Below, piece by piece: positions 8,141 through 17,015 of a DNA stretch of 32,059 nucleotides (within the stretch, counting starts at the first letter, position 1; every line of letters begins with the position of its first letter). The notes below the pieces were generated by a model. The model was given only the letters and a program-made list of their open reading frames with translations, made no database searches and was not told the DNA's origin. Both the position numbers and the translations under genes were made by a program. Source of the DNA: an uncultured Prevotella sp. (lineage in GTDB: Bacteria > Bacteroidota > Bacteroidia > Bacteroidales > Bacteroidaceae); assembly GCA_900557255.1 (NCBI GenBank), contig USSA01000018.1, forward strand, positions 1 to 32,059, read 5' to 3'.

Positions 8141-9415
8141 TTACGGAATGAGCAGGGATGAATCACCATAGCTCAGGAAACGGAAATCATGCGAAAGAGC
8201 ATAATCGTAAACCTTCCTCCAATCGCCCTTGAGGAAAGCACTCACCAGAAGCAGGAGTGTGCTCTGAGGCTGATGGAAATTGGTGACCAGCATCTTCACA
8301 ATCTTATACTGATAGCCAGGAGCTATGATAATCTGCGTGCTGGAATGGAGAGCCTCCAAGCCGTTGCGGTCCAGATAATCGATGATTGCCTGGATAGCCT
8401 GCATCGGAGTGATTCCATCTACCAGATTGCCATCTTCAGAAAGCTCGTAAGGATCCCACTGTTTTACGTGCAGATCTTCTTCATTTGCCTCAGGATGCTT
8501 CAGCAGATGAACGCCCATGTAATAGAGGCTCTCGATGGTACGGACGCTGGTGGTTCCTACGGCAATGACCCGGCACTCGTGCTTGATGAGTTTTTCCAGA
8601 CTGCGGCGATGAACAACAATATATTCCGTATGCATCTGATGGCCTTCGATTTCAAGACTCTTCACCGGTTTGAAAGTGCCGGCTCCTACATGCAGGGTTA
8701 CTTCTTCGCGGTCGATTCCATGCGCATCAAGATCCTTGAGAACCGCATCGGTAAAGTGAAGTCCGGCAGTTGGAGCAGCCACACTTCCCTTGATTTTAGA
8801 ATAAACCGTCTGATAGGTTGTCTTGTCGCTCTCCTCAGTCTTGCGGTTGAGATAAGGAGGAATAGGCAACTCGCCTACTGTTTCGAGAATCTCAGCGAAA
8901 GACACCTTGTCGTTGTCCCAATCAAAGTCAACCCAGTAGTTGGTTCCTCCGCCTTTGGCAACCATTTTCTGCGCCTCAGAACCGAGAGCATCTCCGCGTC
9001 GCATGGTAGCGCTGAGCGTAAGCTTGTGGCCCTTGATTTCGAAATCACGCTTCAGGCTTCCCTCTTTCCATTTCTTCAGATTACCGATCATGCAGAGCCA
9101 TGAACAATGTCCGGTGGTCTGGAACATGAGTTCATAATCAGTAGGTTCTGCAGGCTCCATCAAGAAAACCTCAATAAGCGCACCTGTTTCCTTGCGGAAG
9201 TGCAGACGCGCTTGTATCACCTTGGTATTGTTGAATATCATCAAGGCTCCTTGAGGGAGATATGTAGGAAGATGATGGAAAACATCATCGCTTACCTCGC
9301 CGTGCTTATAGACCAGCAGTTTGCTGTGGTCGCGCTGGGCAATAGGGAATTTTGCGATGCGCTCATCCGGTAAATCATAGTTATAATCACTAATTTTAAT
9401 GTGTTTTGTATCCAT
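8141..9415 (-). CDS. queA: S-adenosylmethionine:tRNA ribosyltransferase-isomerase
   Basis: QueA transfers the ribosyl part of SAM to 7-aminomethyl-7-deazaguanine at position 34 of tRNA, making epoxyqueuosine, the penultimate step of queuosine synthesis. Family motifs are clear: FNNTKVIQARL near the N terminus, the HVGAGTFKPV block, GTTSVRTIESL, and a C-terminal TNFHQPQSTLLLLVSAF segment. At 424 residues it is longer than the E. coli enzyme (about 356), mainly in the region between residues 100 and 220, as in some Bacteroidota homologues. The ATG at 9413-9415 begins MDTKHIKISDYNYDLP, a typical N terminus. It lies 48 bp after the PAP2 gene in a run of co-directional genes. Other queuosine genes are not in this window. 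Confidence 0.93.
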   Translation of the reverse strand: MDTKHIKISDYNYDLPDERIAKFPIAQRDHSKLLVYKHGEVSDDVFHHLPTYLPQGALMIFNNTKVIQARLHFRKETGALIEVFLMEPAEPTDYELMFQTTGHCSWLCMIGNLKKWKEGSLKRDFEIKGHKLTLSATMRRGDALGSEAQKMVAKGGGTNYWVDFDWDNDKVSFAEILETVGELPIPPYLNRKTEESDKTTYQTVYSKIKGSVAAPTAGLHFTDAVLKDLDAHGIDREEVTLHVGAGTFKPVKSLEIEGHQMHTEYIVVHRRSLEKLIKHECRVIAVGTTSVRTIESLYYMGVHLLKHPEANEEDLHVKQWDPYELSEDGNLVDGITPMQAIQAIIDYLDRNGLEALHSSTQIIIAPGYQYKIVKMLVTNFHQPQSTLLLLVSAFLKGDWRKVYDYALSHDFRFLSYGDSSLLIP

Positions 9416-9463
9416 TATTTATTTTACTTTTTGAACTTTCTATTTTGAACTTTTATTTCTGTA

Positions 9464-10168
9464 CTAAAGATAAGCCATCTGACAGGTGGCATAAAACACA
9501 ACCATGATAAGGGTAAATATCACTACGGTCATGATTTTATCTACATCATCATAGTCGTAACCCGTACTCGTATACTGGTTGGAAATATACTTAATCTTTG
9601 GGGAGATGCGGTAATACATTCTGATGTAGATAAGATAAACGACAACTCCCACCACAGCGCCAATAGCCAGACCGCAAAGAATGTCGACCGGATAATGAAC
9701 ACCCAGGTAAAGACGGGTCCAGCAATTTACGAGCGACCATAATACCAGCGTCCACGTAACCACCTTGCTGCGAATGAGCAACGAGAAGAAGATGGCTATC
9801 GACAGCGTATTGGCAGCATGAGCCGAACAGAAGCTGAAACTCTTGAGGCGCATATTGTCAACCACCTGAACCGTATATTTGAACATCGGGTCGCTGGAAG
9901 GTCTGTATCTTTCAGCCAGCGGTTTGATGATTCCATCCACCAGTCCATCAGCCAGAAAGATACAGAGCACCGCTCCTCCAACAACGAGTGCAATCTGCCC
10001 CATCATCTCGTTGTTTCTTATCACAACAACGAAGAGGACGATATAAAGCGGAATCCATGTCCAGCCCGACGTAAGTGCCATCGCCATCTGGTCGAGCCAG
10101 ACATTCTCGCTGCCGTTAAACACATGCAACAGCTGCATGTCAAAATCTTGTATCCTACTAAAATCCAT
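9464..10168 (-). CDS. PAP2-family membrane phosphatase
   Basis: This 234-residue membrane protein has about six hydrophobic segments. The three catalytic motifs of the PAP2/vanadium haloperoxidase superfamily are present: K82-x6-R89-P90 (KPLAERYRP), S115-x-H117 in FCSAHAANT, and R152-x5-H158-x3-D162 in TRLYLGVHYPVD. Such enzymes remove phosphate from lipid substrates such as undecaprenyl pyrophosphate or phosphatidylglycerol phosphate; which one is used here is unknown. The last hydrophobic segment lies at the C terminus after a Tyr/Asp-rich loop. The usual PSGH is replaced by CSAH, keeping the key His. It sits between batD-batE and queA with gaps of about 50-60 bp. Confidence 0.85.
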   Translation of the reverse strand: MDFSRIQDFDMQLLHVFNGSENVWLDQMAMALTSGWTWIPLYIVLFVVVIRNNEMMGQIALVVGGAVLCIFLADGLVDGIIKPLAERYRPSSDPMFKYTVQVVDNMRLKSFSFCSAHAANTLSIAIFFSLLIRSKVVTWTLVLWSLVNCWTRLYLGVHYPVDILCGLAIGAVVGVVVYLIYIRMYYRISPKIKYISNQYTSTGYDYDDVDKIMTVVIFTLIMVVFYATCQMAYL

Positions 10169-10180
10169 TCTTTTTATTTT

Positions 10181-10240
10181 AATCAGATTTTATTAATCAG
10201 ATTTTTATCTTAATCAGTTTTTAGAGAAAATCAGATTTCC
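10181..10240. repeat. Short AT-rich direct repeats (AATCAGATTTT)
   Basis: Four imperfect copies of AATCAGATTTT or AATCAGTTTTT lie in the 62-bp gap between the PAP2 and batD-batE genes and just into the end of the latter, at 14-17 bp spacing. They look like degenerate slippage repeats; no function can be assigned. Confidence 0.5.
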
Positions 10241-12831
10241 TCTATAGCCTTGGTCTCAACCCAACCTTCTCTGCCGTCTCCAACCTTGATTTCACGCCAG
10301 CCTTTCATCGCCTTATCGGTAATGTCAACGCGGGTTCCTTCATGCAGCAGGAAGAGGTCAACGCTCGTCTTGGCTGGAGTCTTCTTTACATTGACAGAAG
10401 GAGCGATGATGATGGCTCCCGTACGGTTGATGAGCATCTGCCGCTGCTGGTAAGCAAAGAGATTGCTCAGCAGGAAGACAGCCACGAAGAAGATTCCACC
10501 GAAGAAACCAATCTTGCGCAAAACGATATGCGAACCGAAAAGATAAACCAAGACCAGAACCAGCGCCATGATGATGGCTATGATGCCTGTCTTAGCCCAA
10601 CAGTCAACACTCGTAAAGTTGACCAGCGCCTTCCACCAGGTTACGAAGAACATCTCGCTTTCCGGAGTAATCTTATCGATGGTCTTGCTACGTGCAAACT
10701 GCAGGTTGAAGCTGATGTCTTCATCACCTGGCGAGAGCAGATGGGCACGCTCATAATTGAGCACAGCCTTGGTAATATTGTCTGTGCGGTAATAAGCATT
10801 GCCTAAGTTGTAGTAAACTTCGGCAGAAACACCATAGTTGTTCAATATTTCCTCATAGTCGCGTATGGCTTGCTGATAGTTACCTTTCTGATATTCCGTA
10901 TCAGCATTGTTCTTGGTTACAGCACCTGCAGAAACCGAGCAGCCCAACATCACCATGATCATCATGACGAACGAATATCCGGTTGCACTCTTCTTGCGCT
11001 GCTTACGCGTTGCATTGATAGCATTTTCTATATTCATAATAGCAGTCATTGCTGAGTCGAATGTACGATTCATATTGCCCGCAGGGTCGCCCGGCGCATA
11101 GCGTTCAAATTCACATTCATCGAGCGCAGTTGTAAACTTCTCGATAGTTCTCTCATCTACACAATGTTTTTCGAGCATAGTCTGAATGTTTTCACGTGAG
11201 AGCTTTTCGGCTGGCATGTTGAGCTTGTAGCTTACATAGCCCCACAAAGCACGGAGCACCTCATCATAGAATTCTTCCTGCTTGCCTCCGAGCATCAGCA
11301 GATGAGCCTTCTTCAGACGCTTGGTTGCTATCTTGTTTGCCTTGTTGGAACGAACCTTTACAAGGTCGGCATTCTCGAGAGCACGGCGGCGGAAGACGAT
11401 GAGCAGGGCAAAGAAGGCTGCCAATGGAACCAGCAGACTGGTCCAGTAGCCGAAGCTTCCGTAGAACATATCATCAATATCGTGGAGCTTTGACTTGCCC
11501 AGTTTCAGCGCATGAATGTCTTTATCCTTGTTGCTGAAATCAGAAGTCTCATTATCCGAATTTCCATCGCCCTTCTCTACGTTCAGCGTAAATGGCTGGG
11601 TCTTGATAGTCTTATACTTATTAGCCGAAGTATCATAATAGGTGAATTCTACCGCAGGAATGGTATAATTTCCCTGATTACGAGGCACAGCCAGGAAGTC
11701 ATAAATCATATTGCCTTCTACGCCATTGGCTGTAAGGCGGGTCTTGTCTGTCACCTTCGCATCGTACTTGTCAAAATCCTTAGGGAAGGTAATGACAGGC
11801 TGCTTGAGCAACTTCAGGTTTCCGATTCCTCCTACCACTACACGAATGGTGATTGGTTCGCCAGCCTTCACTTCCTTCTTGTCGATGGAAGCAGTAATAT
11901 TGAATTTACCTACACCGCCCGAGAAGTTGGCAGGGCGCTGAGGCAATGGATCAACCTGAATTTTCACACTAGGAGCTATAATATCTTTCTTTACTTCAAC
12001 ATAGCCGGAGCCACCATTGAAGAAAGCTTCCATCGGGTCAACGTTTCTGTTCTGCTGAACCACGATTCCCTTGAAGGTAATGGCTGGAATAGTGAGGTTT
12101 CCCGTCATCTGCGGATACATGACATACTGGCTCCATGTAACGCATCGGTAAGGACGGCCGTTTACGGTTTCAGTATGGAAAGTCTTCTGCTGAGGCAGCG
12201 GAACTTCCTGGTTGTGGAATCCTTTCAGATCAGGCATCTTGCCTTCCAGCTGGGTAAGGTCTACCTGCGTGTAAACCTTATAGGTAAGGAGCACCGGTTC
12301 CTGTTCGTGAACGCGTCGCTTGTTGGCTGTAACCTTGATGAAAAGGTCGCTGCCTGATATTCTTGAACCGGCTGTTCGCATGCGTGGTTCATCATAATCA
12401 TTCTGTCCGTGCATGGAAGGTGCACCGTTGTTGCGTGCAGCATGGCCAGAAACCGTAATCTTAACCGGATGGGAAGAGAGTTTCTTTCCGTTTACGATGG
12501 CATGAGAGGCACCAATGCCAAAGGTTCCGTTCTTAGCTGCGTAGAGCGTATAGGTAATGGTTACAGACGATGAAGAGGAAGTATGGCCGTTAATCATCTG
12601 ATAACTGGACTGCGATGAGGTATAAGGACCTGCGATTACCTCAAGTCCTTCTCCTACTCCGCCCAGGCGGAATTCCTCTACATCACGTGTATTGATAGTA
12701 TAGGCCACACGGAAGTTTTCTCCCGCCGCCACGTGTGTTGGTGCCGACACACTGATATGCTGGGCTTTCAGCTGCACACTGAAGCCCAGAAGCATTGCCC
12801 ATATAATAATAAACCAACCTATATGTTTCAT
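10231..12831 (-). CDS. batD: BatD-BatE fusion: aerotolerance protein with TPR and SH3 domains
   Basis: The 866-residue protein begins with a signal peptide (about 1-24, ending LKAQ). Residues 25 to about 440 are the beta-rich BatD domain. A membrane segment lies near 460-475 (a WTSLLVPLAAFFALLIVF run), followed by a cytoplasmic helical region to about 615. At about 623-635 a second hydrophobic signal-like segment (MMIMVMLGCSVSAGAV) begins a complete BatE: TPR repeats (about 640-700, GNYQQAIRDYEEIL and YYNLGNAYYRT), two membrane helices (about 748-790) and a C-terminal SH3b domain (about 805-866, ending GREGWVETKAIEEI). BatD and BatE are usually separate genes in Bacteroides. The Met codons at 10965 and just downstream could start BatE separately. 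It lies 41 bp after batC. Confidence 0.88.
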   Translation of the reverse strand: MKHIGWFIIIWAMLLGFSVQLKAQHISVSAPTHVAAGENFRVAYTINTRDVEEFRLGGVGEGLEVIAGPYTSSQSSYQMINGHTSSSSSVTITYTLYAAKNGTFGIGASHAIVNGKKLSSHPVKITVSGHAARNNGAPSMHGQNDYDEPRMRTAGSRISGSDLFIKVTANKRRVHEQEPVLLTYKVYTQVDLTQLEGKMPDLKGFHNQEVPLPQQKTFHTETVNGRPYRCVTWSQYVMYPQMTGNLTIPAITFKGIVVQQNRNVDPMEAFFNGGSGYVEVKKDIIAPSVKIQVDPLPQRPANFSGGVGKFNITASIDKKEVKAGEPITIRVVVGGIGNLKLLKQPVITFPKDFDKYDAKVTDKTRLTANGVEGNMIYDFLAVPRNQGNYTIPAVEFTYYDTSANKYKTIKTQPFTLNVEKGDGNSDNETSDFSNKDKDIHALKLGKSKLHDIDDMFYGSFGYWTSLLVPLAAFFALLIVFRRRALENADLVKVRSNKANKIATKRLKKAHLLMLGGKQEEFYDEVLRALWGYVSYKLNMPAEKLSRENIQTMLEKHCVDERTIEKFTTALDECEFERYAPGDPAGNMNRTFDSAMTAIMNIENAINATRKQRKKSATGYSFVMMIMVMLGCSVSAGAVTKNNADTEYQKGNYQQAIRDYEEILNNYGVSAEVYYNLGNAYYRTDNITKAVLNYERAHLLSPGDEDISFNLQFARSKTIDKITPESEMFFVTWWKALVNFTSVDCWAKTGIIAIIMALVLVLVYLFGSHIVLRKIGFFGGIFFVAVFLLSNLFAYQQRQMLINRTGAIIIAPSVNVKKTPAKTSVDLFLLHEGTRVDITDKAMKGWREIKVGDGREGWVETKAIEEI

Positions 12832-12872
12832 GTTCTAAATTTATTATACTCGTTGTGTTATTTTTTATATTA

Positions 12873-13610
12873 CTACCAGTTTTTCTCATATTGCTTGCGG
12901 CGAGGCTGGCTCATCGCTTTCTGCATCTTGCGCTTCGTATCCTTTTCCTGTTGGATGGCAGCGTTCAAGAGTTGTTCAGCATTATCTTTGCTCATCTTGT
13001 CCTGATTGTTCTGATTCTGCTGATTGTTCTTATTCTGGTTGTTCTTATTTTTGTCGTTCTTGTTCTTGTCTTTATTCTGATCTTTGTTCTGATCCTTATT
13101 CTGCTTGTCTTTGTTCTTGTCCTTGTTTTTATCCTTGTTGTTCTTATTCTTATCGTTCTGCTTGTTCTGCTTCTGGTTTTTAAGCAGTTTCTTGCAGAGG
13201 GCAAGATTATATCGGGTTGCATTGTCCTGCGGATTGCAGCGCAGGGCGTTCTCATAACATCCGATTGCCTGCGCATATTGCTGATGCTGCTGCATGACCA
13301 CACCCATGTTGTGGTAACTTCTGGCGCGCCGAATCTTGTTCGTTTCCAGTTTCGAAGCATTCTCAAACTGTATCATCGCCATCGAATCCTTCTGCTGCAT
13401 CATCAGGGCGCACCCCAGATTATAGACAGCCTGCGCATTCTTCTGATTCTTGGAGATAGCCTTGCGATATTGCGTTTCGGCTGCAGCCCACTTCTGTTTA
13501 TGATAGGCACGGTTTCCCTGGCGGATGAAGTTACGGTCGTTCTGCGCTCCCACCTTCGCCAAGCCCAGCACCATCAGGGCAAAAACCAATATATATCTTA
13601 AATATCTCAT
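12873..13610 (-). CDS. batC: BatC: TPR protein with Lys/Asn-rich low-complexity linker
   Basis: The 245-residue protein has a signal peptide (about 1-23, ending KVGAQ), so it is exported. TPR repeats cover about 26-140 (HKQKWAAAETQYRKAI; AQAVYNLGCALM; YAQAIGCYENALRCNP). Residues 145-205 are an extreme low-complexity stretch made almost only of Lys, Asn, Asp and Gln, encoded by a repetitive region at about 12995-13178. A basic C-terminal tail follows. BatC is thought to form a scaffold with the other Bat proteins at the inner membrane. It is 30 bp after batB. The repeat tract is likely to vary in length between strains. Confidence 0.88.
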   Translation of the reverse strand: MRYLRYILVFALMVLGLAKVGAQNDRNFIRQGNRAYHKQKWAAAETQYRKAISKNQKNAQAVYNLGCALMMQQKDSMAMIQFENASKLETNKIRRARSYHNMGVVMQQHQQYAQAIGCYENALRCNPQDNATRYNLALCKKLLKNQKQNKQNDKNKNNKDKNKDKNKDKQNKDQNKDQNKDKNKNDKNKNNQNKNNQQNQNNQDKMSKDNAEQLLNAAIQQEKDTKRKMQKAMSQPRRKQYEKNW

Positions 13611-13640
13611 TCTTATTATATAATAATGTATAAACGTTTA

Positions 13641-14678
13641 TCAGAAAGGCTTCTTGATGTCTTTCTTAAAAAACTTGATGTTTCTGAGCAGAGGATTCTT
13701 TACCTCAAGCAGACAGATTTCGATGATAAGCAACAGGATGACGAGAATACCTACAGCCTGGAACTGTTCATCATAGGCGCTGTAAACCACACTCGTTACA
13801 TCGCCTTTCTGCAATTTGGCAATATCATCATTCAATGCTCTTTCCGCATCGCTGGTATTATCTACATGTATGTACTGACCCTTGCCTGCCTGGGCAAGTT
13901 CCTTACACATCTGCTCATTCAGGGCGGTCATTACGGTGTTGCCCGCATTGTCCTTCAGATAAGAGCCGTCGCCCATAGGGATTGGCGCTCCCTTGGTGTT
14001 TCCTATGCCCAGGATAAAGACATTGATTCCTTTCTTGTTGGCAGCAGCCGCTGCCTCCTGTGCACCAGGCTCATGGTTTTCGCCATCGGTAATAACGATG
14101 ATGGCTCTGCCCACATTCTCCTGCTGGGTGAAACTCTTGGAAGCCAAATCGATGGCTGCTCCGATATTGGTTCCCTGTGTCTGGATAAGACCAGGGGTTA
14201 TGTTCTGGAGAAACATCTTTGCCGAAACATAATCGGTGGTGATTGGCAACTGCACGAACGCATCGCCGGCAAAGACGATGAGTCCTATCTTGTCGTTGTT
14301 AAAGTTGTCGACCAGATTTTCGATAAGCATCTTACTCTTGTCCAAACGGGATGGAACCACGTCCTGACAGAGCATGGAATTGGAAATATCGAGGCAGATG
14401 ATGGTTTCAATACCATGTCGCTTATCGTGAGAAATCTTGCTGCCCATCTGCGGACGAGCTACCATCACGATGAGAAGCGCCAAGGCTGCGAGCATCAGCA
14501 CAAACTTAACTGTAGGGCGATATTTGGAGATGTTGGGCATGAGCTGTTTCAGAAGCTCCGGATCGCCGAGCTTCTTCAGTTTAGCCTTTCTTCTTCTCCA
14601 TCCTATCAGTCTGATAAGAATCAGTACTGGTATTATCCACAACAGCCAGAGAAATATAGGATCTTCAAATCTTAACAT
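13641..14678 (-). CDS. batB: BatB: membrane-anchored von Willebrand factor A protein
   Basis: The 345-residue protein has two N-terminal membrane helices (about 8-26 and 58-75) and a C-terminal one (about 315-335). Between them is a VWA domain facing the periplasm. The metal-binding MIDAS is intact: D97-x-S99-x-S101 in LDISNSM, then VFAGDAFVQLPITTDY and VITDGENH. In the Bat system BatA and BatB are thought to form a membrane complex with the other Bat proteins, loaded by the MoxR ATPase. It is separated from batA by a 147-bp gap holding a 21-bp tandem repeat. Start ATG at 14678 is the only good candidate. Confidence 0.92.
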   Translation of the reverse strand: MLRFEDPIFLWLLWIIPVLILIRLIGWRRRKAKLKKLGDPELLKQLMPNISKYRPTVKFVLMLAALALLIVMVARPQMGSKISHDKRHGIETIICLDISNSMLCQDVVPSRLDKSKMLIENLVDNFNNDKIGLIVFAGDAFVQLPITTDYVSAKMFLQNITPGLIQTQGTNIGAAIDLASKSFTQQENVGRAIIVITDGENHEPGAQEAAAAANKKGINVFILGIGNTKGAPIPMGDGSYLKDNAGNTVMTALNEQMCKELAQAGKGQYIHVDNTSDAERALNDDIAKLQKGDVTSVVYSAYDEQFQAVGILVILLLIIEICLLEVKNPLLRNIKFFKKDIKKPF

Positions 14679-14710
14679 TTTCTATTCTAATTATATCTTC
14701 TATTCGATTA

Positions 14711-14815
14711 TCCGATAATCAGTAAAATATCTCCGATAACTGGTAAAATATCTCCGAAAGATAGCAGAATATCTCCGAAAGATAGCGAAATATCTCCGAT
14801 AATCAGTAATGGCTC
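14711..14815. repeat. 21-bp tandem repeat, about five copies, between batA and batB
   Basis: Units begin TCCGATAA or TCCGAAAG and end with AATATC, at 14711, 14732, 14753, 14774 and 14795; the last is incomplete at its end. Units 3 and 4 form one subtype and 1, 2 and 5 another, suggesting duplication of pairs. The period of 21 bp equals two helical turns, so the sites would face the same side of the DNA. It lies downstream of the batA stop codon (14826), outside both coding regions. Confidence 0.85.
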
Positions 14816-14825
14816 AGTATCCGGA

Positions 14826-15824
14826 TTACGGAATTCTTCTGAACCAGGTGATGCGGAGCAGGATTTCTACCAGCAATACCAGGAGAGCTGCCAGGGCGAA
14901 TGGCTGATAAGCTTCATAGCGCTTAGCGAAATGCTTGACATTAAACTTGGTTTTCTCCAGTTTATCAATGTCCCTGTAAATCTTCTTCAGCTCGTTATTG
15001 TTCGTTGCGCGATAGAAATTACCATCGGTTGTCTGAGCAATATCACCCAGCGTCTTCGTATCTATCTCTACCGGAATATTGACGTACTGTACTCCTCCTG
15101 CCACAGGCATTGGATAAGGAGCCACCTTGTTGGTTCCTACTCCGATGGTGTAAACGCGGATTCCGAAACTCTTGGCAATCTCTGCTGCGGTCATAGGCGA
15201 GATTTCACCCATGTTGTTACTGCCGTCGGTAAGAAGAATCACGACCTTCGATTTTGACTTAGAATCCTTCAGTCGGCTTACGGCATTAGCCAGTCCCATT
15301 CCCACTGCGGTTCCATCGTCAATCAGTCCTCGGGCAGCAATATCCGTACGGGTTGCCTGCAAGAGGCGCAACAGACTGGCATGATCGGTTGTCATAGGGC
15401 ACTGGGTGAAGGCTTCACCGGCGAAGATAGTCAGACCGATGTTGTCGTTCGGTCTTCCCGAGATGAATTCTGTTGCCACATCCTTAGCCGCTTCCATACG
15501 GTTTGGTCTCAAATCTTCGGCAAGCATAGAGGTAGAAACGTCCATCGCCAACATAATGTCAATGCCTTCTACCGTCTTGTTGTCCCAAGCCGTATGCGTT
15601 TGCGGACGAGCCATTGCACAAACGATGAGCACGAAACAGATGCATCTCAGCACCATTGGCAGATGGATGAGACGCACACGCAGGCTCTTCGGAGCATATT
15701 GATACTTTTTCGTGTCGCTCATGCGCATGGTTGGCGCATTCTTCTTCCTGTAGAGGAAATACCATAATATATAAGGTATCAGCAACAGGAGCAACAGAAA
15801 ATAGCCTTTACTTGCAAATTCCAT
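14826..15824 (-). CDS. batA: BatA: membrane-anchored von Willebrand factor A protein
   Basis: The 332-residue protein has N-terminal membrane helices (about 8-25 and 57-73), a VWA domain and a C-terminal helix (about 308-325). The MIDAS motif D95-x-S97-x-S99 (AMDVSTSM) is complete, with IFAGEAFTQCPMTTDH and LLTDGSNNMG further on. It is the paralogue of BatB, next to it in the same order as in Bacteroides. The start at 15824 gives MEFASKGYFLLLLLLIP, typical for the family. It lies 86 bp after the membrane protein at 15911-16987. Confidence 0.93.
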   Translation of the reverse strand: MEFASKGYFLLLLLLIPYILWYFLYRKKNAPTMRMSDTKKYQYAPKSLRVRLIHLPMVLRCICFVLIVCAMARPQTHTAWDNKTVEGIDIMLAMDVSTSMLAEDLRPNRMEAAKDVATEFISGRPNDNIGLTIFAGEAFTQCPMTTDHASLLRLLQATRTDIAARGLIDDGTAVGMGLANAVSRLKDSKSKSKVVILLTDGSNNMGEISPMTAAEIAKSFGIRVYTIGVGTNKVAPYPMPVAGGVQYVNIPVEIDTKTLGDIAQTTDGNFYRATNNNELKKIYRDIDKLEKTKFNVKHFAKRYEAYQPFALAALLVLLVEILLRITWFRRIP

Positions 15825-15910
15825 TTCTTTATTTTTCTATTTATAGCCAGGCAAAGAGTTTCGGAATAAACCGCTTTGCCCGGCGAAACGTTTCATAAGA
15901 ACACCCTGCT

Positions 15911-16987
15911 TTACATCAGCAGCATGGCTGACTGATAAATGATGTAACCCAACAGAGCCAGACCTACGATGGCTCCAATCCAGAGGAGCGACTTGATGAG
16001 GCGGCGCTGAGATTGCGTCTTCTGCTCTTCATTGGTCAGTTGTGGAACCAACTTTTCTTCTGTAGGTTTCTCATCTGTCTTGGTCTGGTCGATGAAGTTG
16101 ATGGCATTCACCAGGTTTGCATCATTCTCATTCACCAGGGTTTCATATTTGGCAAACTTCACGAGATCGGCTGTCTGGAAGAGTTCCTTCAGTTCATCAA
16201 TCATCTTCTGGTCGCCTGCTTCACGCAAACGTTCGATGATTTCCATACTGGTCATCTCCATGGCATTGAATCCGAAACGGCTCACGATATATTCTCTCAG
16301 CGTATTGGTAAGCTGGGTGTAGTAAGCCTTCTGTGTTTCCTGATTCTCTACATGTTGCTGCTTGATGACGTTGATTTGATTCAGTGCCTTTTCATGAGCC
16401 GGAACACGTTTTACGATGCGGATATGGGTGATGATTGGCTTGTTGTTCTTCAGCCTGTTGCGCAGATAAAGCCATGCGCCACAGAGGATTAACAGCAATA
16501 GGCTCAACCAGAACTGCGCGCTCCATTCGCTCCAGGAGAAAGGATTGTCCTGAACATCCTTAGGCGGATAGAACTGGTTGGGATGAACCGTATCTACAGG
16601 CACGGTGAGCACCTTCAGCGCAAGCTGGTTGCCATGAAAGTTCTTGCCGTTTACCTTCACATTGAGCGCAGGAATCGCATACACCTTTTCGTCAAATGAA
16701 GTCAGCGTATAGTCGCGGCTCACCACCATGCGGTCGTCGCCTATGTGCGAAGTGTCGCCTTTACTCTGCTCTACCACTTCCACTCCCGGTGTAATTTGCT
16801 GCTGCGGCTTGAAAGATGGCAGTTGCACCTTATCGCCCTGCTTTACCGAAGCCTTCAGATGCAGCACGGTCTGCTGTCCTATCAGTATCTGCAGCGAGTC
16901 GATGCGTTGCTCTACCTGCTGGGCTTGAGCTAAGCCTGAGCACCCCAGGAGAGCGAGCGACAATATGATATTCTTTACTTTAAACAT
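15911..16987 (-). CDS. Exported BatD-like membrane protein of the aerotolerance operon
   Basis: The 358-residue protein has an N-terminal signal (about 1-22). Cleavage after AQA is likely, but LLGC at 13-16 also resembles a lipobox, so a lipoprotein is possible. Residues 24-150 form a beta-rich domain like a single BatD repeat. A membrane helix lies at 157-175, followed by a basic stop-transfer (LRNRLKNNK), a charged cytoplasmic helical part (about 190-325) and a final membrane helix (about 333-357). Bacteroidota Bat operons commonly carry such a gene between the DUF58 gene and batA; its exact job is unknown. It lies 28 bp after the DUF58 gene. Confidence 0.8.
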   Translation of the reverse strand: MFKVKNIILSLALLGCSGLAQAQQVEQRIDSLQILIGQQTVLHLKASVKQGDKVQLPSFKPQQQITPGVEVVEQSKGDTSHIGDDRMVVSRDYTLTSFDEKVYAIPALNVKVNGKNFHGNQLALKVLTVPVDTVHPNQFYPPKDVQDNPFSWSEWSAQFWLSLLLLILCGAWLYLRNRLKNNKPIITHIRIVKRVPAHEKALNQINVIKQQHVENQETQKAYYTQLTNTLREYIVSRFGFNAMEMTSMEIIERLREAGDQKMIDELKELFQTADLVKFAKYETLVNENDANLVNAINFIDQTKTDEKPTEEKLVPQLTNEEQKTQSQRRLIKSLLWIGAIVGLALLGYIIYQSAMLLM

Positions 16988-17015
16988 AGTTTCTTTACTT
17001 TGAGCTTTCGGTTTA

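Noticed and set aside
12855..13601. 248-codon plus-strand ORF with a long Leu/Val/Ile-rich part that looks like a membrane protein
   Set aside because: The hydrophobic run is the antisense reading of the BatC Lys/Asn repeat (AAY/AAR codons read as Leu, Val, Ile and Phe).
13626..14675. 349-codon plus-strand ORF opposite batB
   Set aside because: Antisense shadow; BatB has an intact MIDAS and expected membrane helices.
14711..14815. CRISPR or in-frame extension of batA
   Set aside because: Units are directly adjacent without spacers, and the batA stop codon at 14826-14828 comes before the repeat on the minus strand.
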